From Anaerolineaceae bacterium (GTDB lineage Bacteria; Chloroflexota; Anaerolineae; Anaerolineales; Villigracilaceae), in the NCBI GenBank assembly GCA_022181005.1, contig BQMV01000129.1, forward strand, positions 1 to 25,324: a DNA stretch of 25,324 nucleotides, given 5' to 3'. The notes beneath the pieces were generated by a model. The model saw only the letters and a list, made by a program, of their open reading frames with translations, did not search any database and was not told where the DNA came from. Positions 22,569-25,324 of the stretch are shown piece after piece. Positions within the stretch are counted from its first letter, which is position 1. Each line of letters starts with the position of its first letter. Both the position numbers and the translations under genes were made by a program.

Positions 22569-23780
22569 TTATTTTATAATACCCAACTTTTTTCCCGCTT
22601 CGCCGATGACGTCCATCGCGCGTTCAATCTCGCTAGGGTCATGCGTAGCCGTGACGGTAGCGCGCAGGCGGGCGAGCCCTTCCGGCACAGCGGGCGAAAC
22701 GACCGGCAGCACAAAGACGTCGTTCAATTGCGCCTCGCGCGTCATGGCAAACGCCGCCTCATCCGTGCCGCATAAGACTGGAACAATTGCCGTCTCGGTG
22801 AGCATGGTGTCGAAGCCCATGCTTTTGAGCCCGCCGATAAATTGTTTCGTATTCTGATTCAACCGCTCGATGCGCCAAGGTTCGTCAAGAATGACCTTAA
22901 ATGCCTCGTTCGCGGCAGCGGCTTGCGCAGGCGGCAATGCGGCGGAAAAGATGTACGCGCGGCTGGCGTGACGCAAGTAGGTGATAATTTCCTTATTAGC
23001 AGCGACATACCCGCCAACCGACGGAATCGTCTTGCTCAAGGTGCCCATCTTAATATCAATGCCGCCATAAAAATCAAAGTGTTCTTCAATGCCGCGCCCG
23101 GTCTTGCCGAGCACGCCGATCGAATGGGCTTCATCAATCATCAGCCAGGCGTTATATTTTTTGCATAATTCCACTATTTTCGGCAGATCAATAATATCGC
23201 CGTCCATACTGAAGACCGAATCGGCGATGACCAGCTTAGACACATCGCTGGGGGCGTTTCTCAGCAGACCTTCAAGATGATCCGTTTCGTTATGGCGAAA
23301 GCGGCGAAACTCCGCGCCAGACATCAAACAACCGTCCACAATGGAAGCGTGATTTAACTTATCTGAAAAAACATAATCGCCGCGTCCCATCAAGGTGGAA
23401 ACAACCGTTAAATTAGTAGCGTAGCCCGATGAATATGTGATGGCAGACTCGGCGCTCTTGAAGTTCGCAATAGTCTCTTCAAGTTCGTTATGAATTGTCA
23501 GAGTCCCCGCCAGCGTGCGGACTCCGTTCGTGCCGGTGCCAAACTTATCTATGGCGGCTTTAGCGGCAGCGTTGATGCGCGGATGATTGAGCAAACCCAA
23601 GTAGCCGTAAGAAGCGTACATTCCCATCACGCGCCCGTGCACACGCACCTTTGAGTCGCTGAGGAGTTCCTCTACAGGCTGGTTATAAAAATACAAGTCG
23701 TGTTCTTTGAGCATGGAAACGCGATCATTCATCGCTTTGACGCGACGCGCAACGGCATCGTCAATAGTTTGCAAGTCCAT
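22569..23780 (-). CDS. Alpha-oxoamine synthase family PLP enzyme (BioF/Kbl/serine palmitoyltransferase-like)
   Basis: This 403-residue fold-type I PLP enzyme belongs to the family that condenses an amino acid with an acyl-CoA and releases CO2. The PLP lysine is K250 in GTLSKTIPSVGGY. D216 and H219 lie in MIDEAHSIGVLG, and H144 in KLNHASIVDG stacks on the cofactor in the family. GTGTNGVRTLAGT is the conserved substrate loop. The reaction could be glycine C-acetyltransferase, 8-amino-7-oxononanoate synthase (biotin) or serine palmitoyltransferase (sphingolipid); the sequence alone does not decide this, and neither biotin nor threonine-degradation genes are nearby. GGAGG (23792-23788) precedes the ATG and an extended -10 lies at 23817-23809. 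Confidence 0.9.
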   Translation of the reverse strand: MDLQTIDDAVARRVKAMNDRVSMLKEHDLYFYNQPVEELLSDSKVRVHGRVMGMYASYGYLGLLNHPRINAAAKAAIDKFGTGTNGVRTLAGTLTIHNELEETIANFKSAESAITYSSGYATNLTVVSTLMGRGDYVFSDKLNHASIVDGCLMSGAEFRRFRHNETDHLEGLLRNAPSDVSKLVIADSVFSMDGDIIDLPKIVELCKKYNAWLMIDEAHSIGVLGKTGRGIEEHFDFYGGIDIKMGTLSKTIPSVGGYVAANKEIITYLRHASRAYIFSAALPPAQAAAANEAFKVILDEPWRIERLNQNTKQFIGGLKSMGFDTMLTETAIVPVLCGTDEAAFAMTREAQLNDVFVLPVVSPAVPEGLARLRATVTATHDPSEIERAMDVIGEAGKKLGIIK

Positions 23781-23808
23781 AAAGGAACCTCCAAAAGAGA
23801 ATAAAGCA

Positions 23809-23817
23809 AGTGTACCA
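23809..23817 (-). promoter_or_regulatory. Extended -10 promoter (TGGTACACT) of the oxoamine synthase gene
   Basis: On the minus strand TGGTACACT places +1 near 23802, which gives a 22-base leader containing GGAGG. No -35 match is visible. It lies in the 75-base gap after the SulP gene, so the oxoamine synthase can be expressed separately from that transporter. Confidence 0.4.
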
Positions 23818-23855
23818 GAGAGTGAGAAAAGTTTTGATAACTCGCGCCGATATTT

Positions 23856-25324
23856 CTAACAGAATTTACACCCCCGCTTCTCTGCCGCGACGATTGCCTG
23901 GTCGCTGGACCAGAAGAAATTTTTCTCGCCGATGGTTTCTACCAGTCCGCCGCGCTTCATCATGTTGTAGGCATTGTCGTGGACTCCCGCGAACATGAGC
24001 GTGCCGCCCCGCTGATGCAAACGTTCATGCAGGCGCTGGATGGCTTCGATGCCTGCCGTGTCGATCAGCGAAACGCCGCGCATGGAGAGGATCAGCGCGT
24101 GCGTGTCTTTCAAATTTTGAAACGCCTCGTTGAATTGACCCGTCGCCGCGAAGAACAACGGACCCGTGAGGAACGCCACGCGCACATGTTGGCATTTGCC
24201 CGCCGTTTCGATTCCCTTTCGTTTGAGCCGTTGAATGTCAACTTCCTGCACTTCAATATCAATGCTGGCGATCTTGTTGAGGAAGACCGCGCCCGCGAGG
24301 AAGGAACCGATGAGGATGGCTTGAGTCAAATCGAGGACGACGGTTGCCAACATCGTGATCGTGAACGCGATCATATCGGTCTTGAAACGCTTGCCGAAGA
24401 TGAACTTGATCGCCTCCCATTCGTTCATGCGAATGGCGGTGACCATCAACACGCCCGCCAACGCCGCCAAAGGGATTCGTCCCATGAACGGCGCGAGCAG
24501 GAACATGGATAGCAACAACCCGATCGCGTGGACGATACTGACGAGGCGGGTCTGTCCGCCCGATTTGATCCCCACACTGGAGCGCGCGATCGCCGCCGTG
24601 GCAGGCACTCCGCCGAAGAACGGGATGAGCATGTTGCCCACGCCTTGCGCAATCAACTCTTGATTCGCCTGCAAGCGGACGCCTGTCATGTTCGAGCCGA
24701 CCGCGCCGCACAATAAAGACTCAACTGCGCCCAATGCGGTAATGGTGAGAGTCGGCGCGAGGAATTCGGAGAGATTCGCCCACGGGAAGTTGGAGAGAGA
24801 AAGCCGAGATTGGAGAATTAGAGAATTGGGGATGTCGCCGATGGTTTGGGCGGACCAGCCCGCAATAGAGGAAAGAAGCGTGGCGAGGATGATGCCGAGG
24901 AGCGAAGCGGGGAATCGCGCTGTCCATTTTTTGGGCATGAAGAGCATGGTCGCAATCACAAGCAAACCGATGACTAGAGACTGGAGACTGGGGACGAATC
25001 CGCCTTGAAAGTATCCAAGAATTTTTTGCGCGGCGGTGTCTGTGGCGGGAGTTTTGACGCCGAGCAGGTTGTCAATTTGACCGATGAAGATGATGAGCGC
25101 GATGCCCGAGGTGAATCCGCTGATGACGGCGGAGGGAATGAATGCGATGAAGCGACCGAGCCGCAACAGGCCGATGACAAGCAGGACGATGCCCGAAAGC
25201 AAACCCGCGACCCAGATGCCTTCGAGTCCGTAGCGTTGGACGAGGACGATCAGCACGGCGGACATCGCGCCTGTGGGTCCGCTGATCTGGAACGGCGCGC
25301 CCGTGAACGCTCCCATCACGAAGC
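23856..25324 (-). CDS. SulP/SLC26-family anion transporter with STAS domain, 5' end outside window
   Basis: The frame is open to the right edge; about 488 residues are visible and perhaps 60 to 80 at the N-terminus are missing. GAFTGAPFQISGPTGAMSAV is the SulP core motif region, followed by about nine hydrophobic segments and the conserved MLIPFFGGVPATAAIARSSVGIKSGGQTR region. Visible residues about 353-487 form a STAS domain, with GVSLIDTAGIEAIQRLHERL around the usual phosphorylatable loop. The family exchanges or co-transports sulfate, bicarbonate or other anions across the membrane. The substrate is not readable here; bicarbonate is possible in view of the carbonic anhydrase 2.5 kb away on the other strand. 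The GTG and ATG at 25319 and 25316 are internal codons, not starts. Confidence 0.92.
   Translation of the reverse strand, partial: FVMGAFTGAPFQISGPTGAMSAVLIVLVQRYGLEGIWVAGLLSGIVLLVIGLLRLGRFIAFIPSAVISGFTSGIALIIFIGQIDNLLGVKTPATDTAAQKILGYFQGGFVPSLQSLVIGLLVIATMLFMPKKWTARFPASLLGIILATLLSSIAGWSAQTIGDIPNSLILQSRLSLSNFPWANLSEFLAPTLTITALGAVESLLCGAVGSNMTGVRLQANQELIAQGVGNMLIPFFGGVPATAAIARSSVGIKSGGQTRLVSIVHAIGLLLSMFLLAPFMGRIPLAALAGVLMVTAIRMNEWEAIKFIFGKRFKTDMIAFTITMLATVVLDLTQAILIGSFLAGAVFLNKIASIDIEVQEVDIQRLKRKGIETAGKCQHVRVAFLTGPLFFAATGQFNEAFQNLKDTHALILSMRGVSLIDTAGIEAIQRLHERLHQRGGTLMFAGVHDNAYNMMKRGGLVETIGEKNFFWSSDQAIVAAEKRGCKFC

Noticed and set aside
20821..25324. Carbonic anhydrase plus SulP transporter as a carbon-concentrating pair
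   Set aside because: They lie on opposite strands, separated by two unrelated genes and a terminator, so linkage is not supported by the layout; I kept bicarbonate only as a possible SulP substrate.
1..25324. CRISPR array, tRNA, rRNA, insertion sequence or phage-defence genes
   Set aside because: No regular direct repeats, cloverleaf-like sequences, transposase or nuclease motifs were seen on either strand by reading.

Overview
The window is a gene-dense bacterial stretch with no intergenic gap above about 150 bases. It most resembles a member of the Chloroflexota, probably class Anaerolineae. The reasons are Pro/Thr-rich PTPTP-type linkers after lipoprotein signals, a DUF4388 (PATAN) protein, Chloroflexota-like CcmH and CcmE variants and mid-range GC content. 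This placement rests on recognition alone, without a database search. No tRNA, rRNA, CRISPR array, insertion sequence or phage gene was seen.

Layout. (1) 1-590, minus: 5' part of a DUF4388 protein with a near-consensus promoter and a small leader hairpin. (2) 727-3676, plus: a secreted zinc metallopeptidase overlapping a family-5 (peptide-type) solute-binding protein, closed by a 16-bp hairpin. (3) 3748-4683, minus: a LysM lipoprotein, divergent from (4) an aldo/keto reductase at 4727-5707; both appear to use one palindromic -10 element. (5) 5854-14440, plus: a complete System I cytochrome c maturation cluster in the order ccmE-F-H-G-(CcmI-like)-cytochrome c lipoprotein-ccmA-B-C-(CcmD-like). 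(6) 14487-16121, plus: a cysteine-rich secreted protein with a lytic-transglycosylase-like domain. (7) 16206-21360, plus: four tightly spaced genes for a membrane HdrD/FadF-like iron-sulfur oxidoreductase, a small cytochrome c lipoprotein, a di-heme cytochrome c peroxidase fused to a parallel beta-helix, and a beta-class carbonic anhydrase. (8) 21371-25324, minus: a CBS-domain site-2 protease, an alpha-oxoamine synthase and a SulP/STAS anion transporter cut by the right edge.

How the genes fit together. The ccm cluster encodes heme export and handling (CcmA, B, C, D, E), thiol reduction of apocytochromes (CcmG, CcmH) and ligation (CcmF, CcmI-like). Likely clients lie in the same window: the cytochrome c lipoprotein inside the cluster (10140-11966) and the two cytochromes at 18193-20805. 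The 16206-20805 operon looks like a quinone-linked electron-transfer module, but its electron donor, such as an EtfAB pair, is not here.

Most notable points. CcmE carries Cys instead of the heme-binding His (CxxxY type) yet sits beside a CcmH. The ccm-embedded cytochrome has a second c-type domain that kept CxxC but lost both axial ligands. The di-heme peroxidase is fused to a beta-helix. Several compact regulatory layouts occur: a leaderless start, a promoter inside a hairpin, and a recurring TGnTACACT element.
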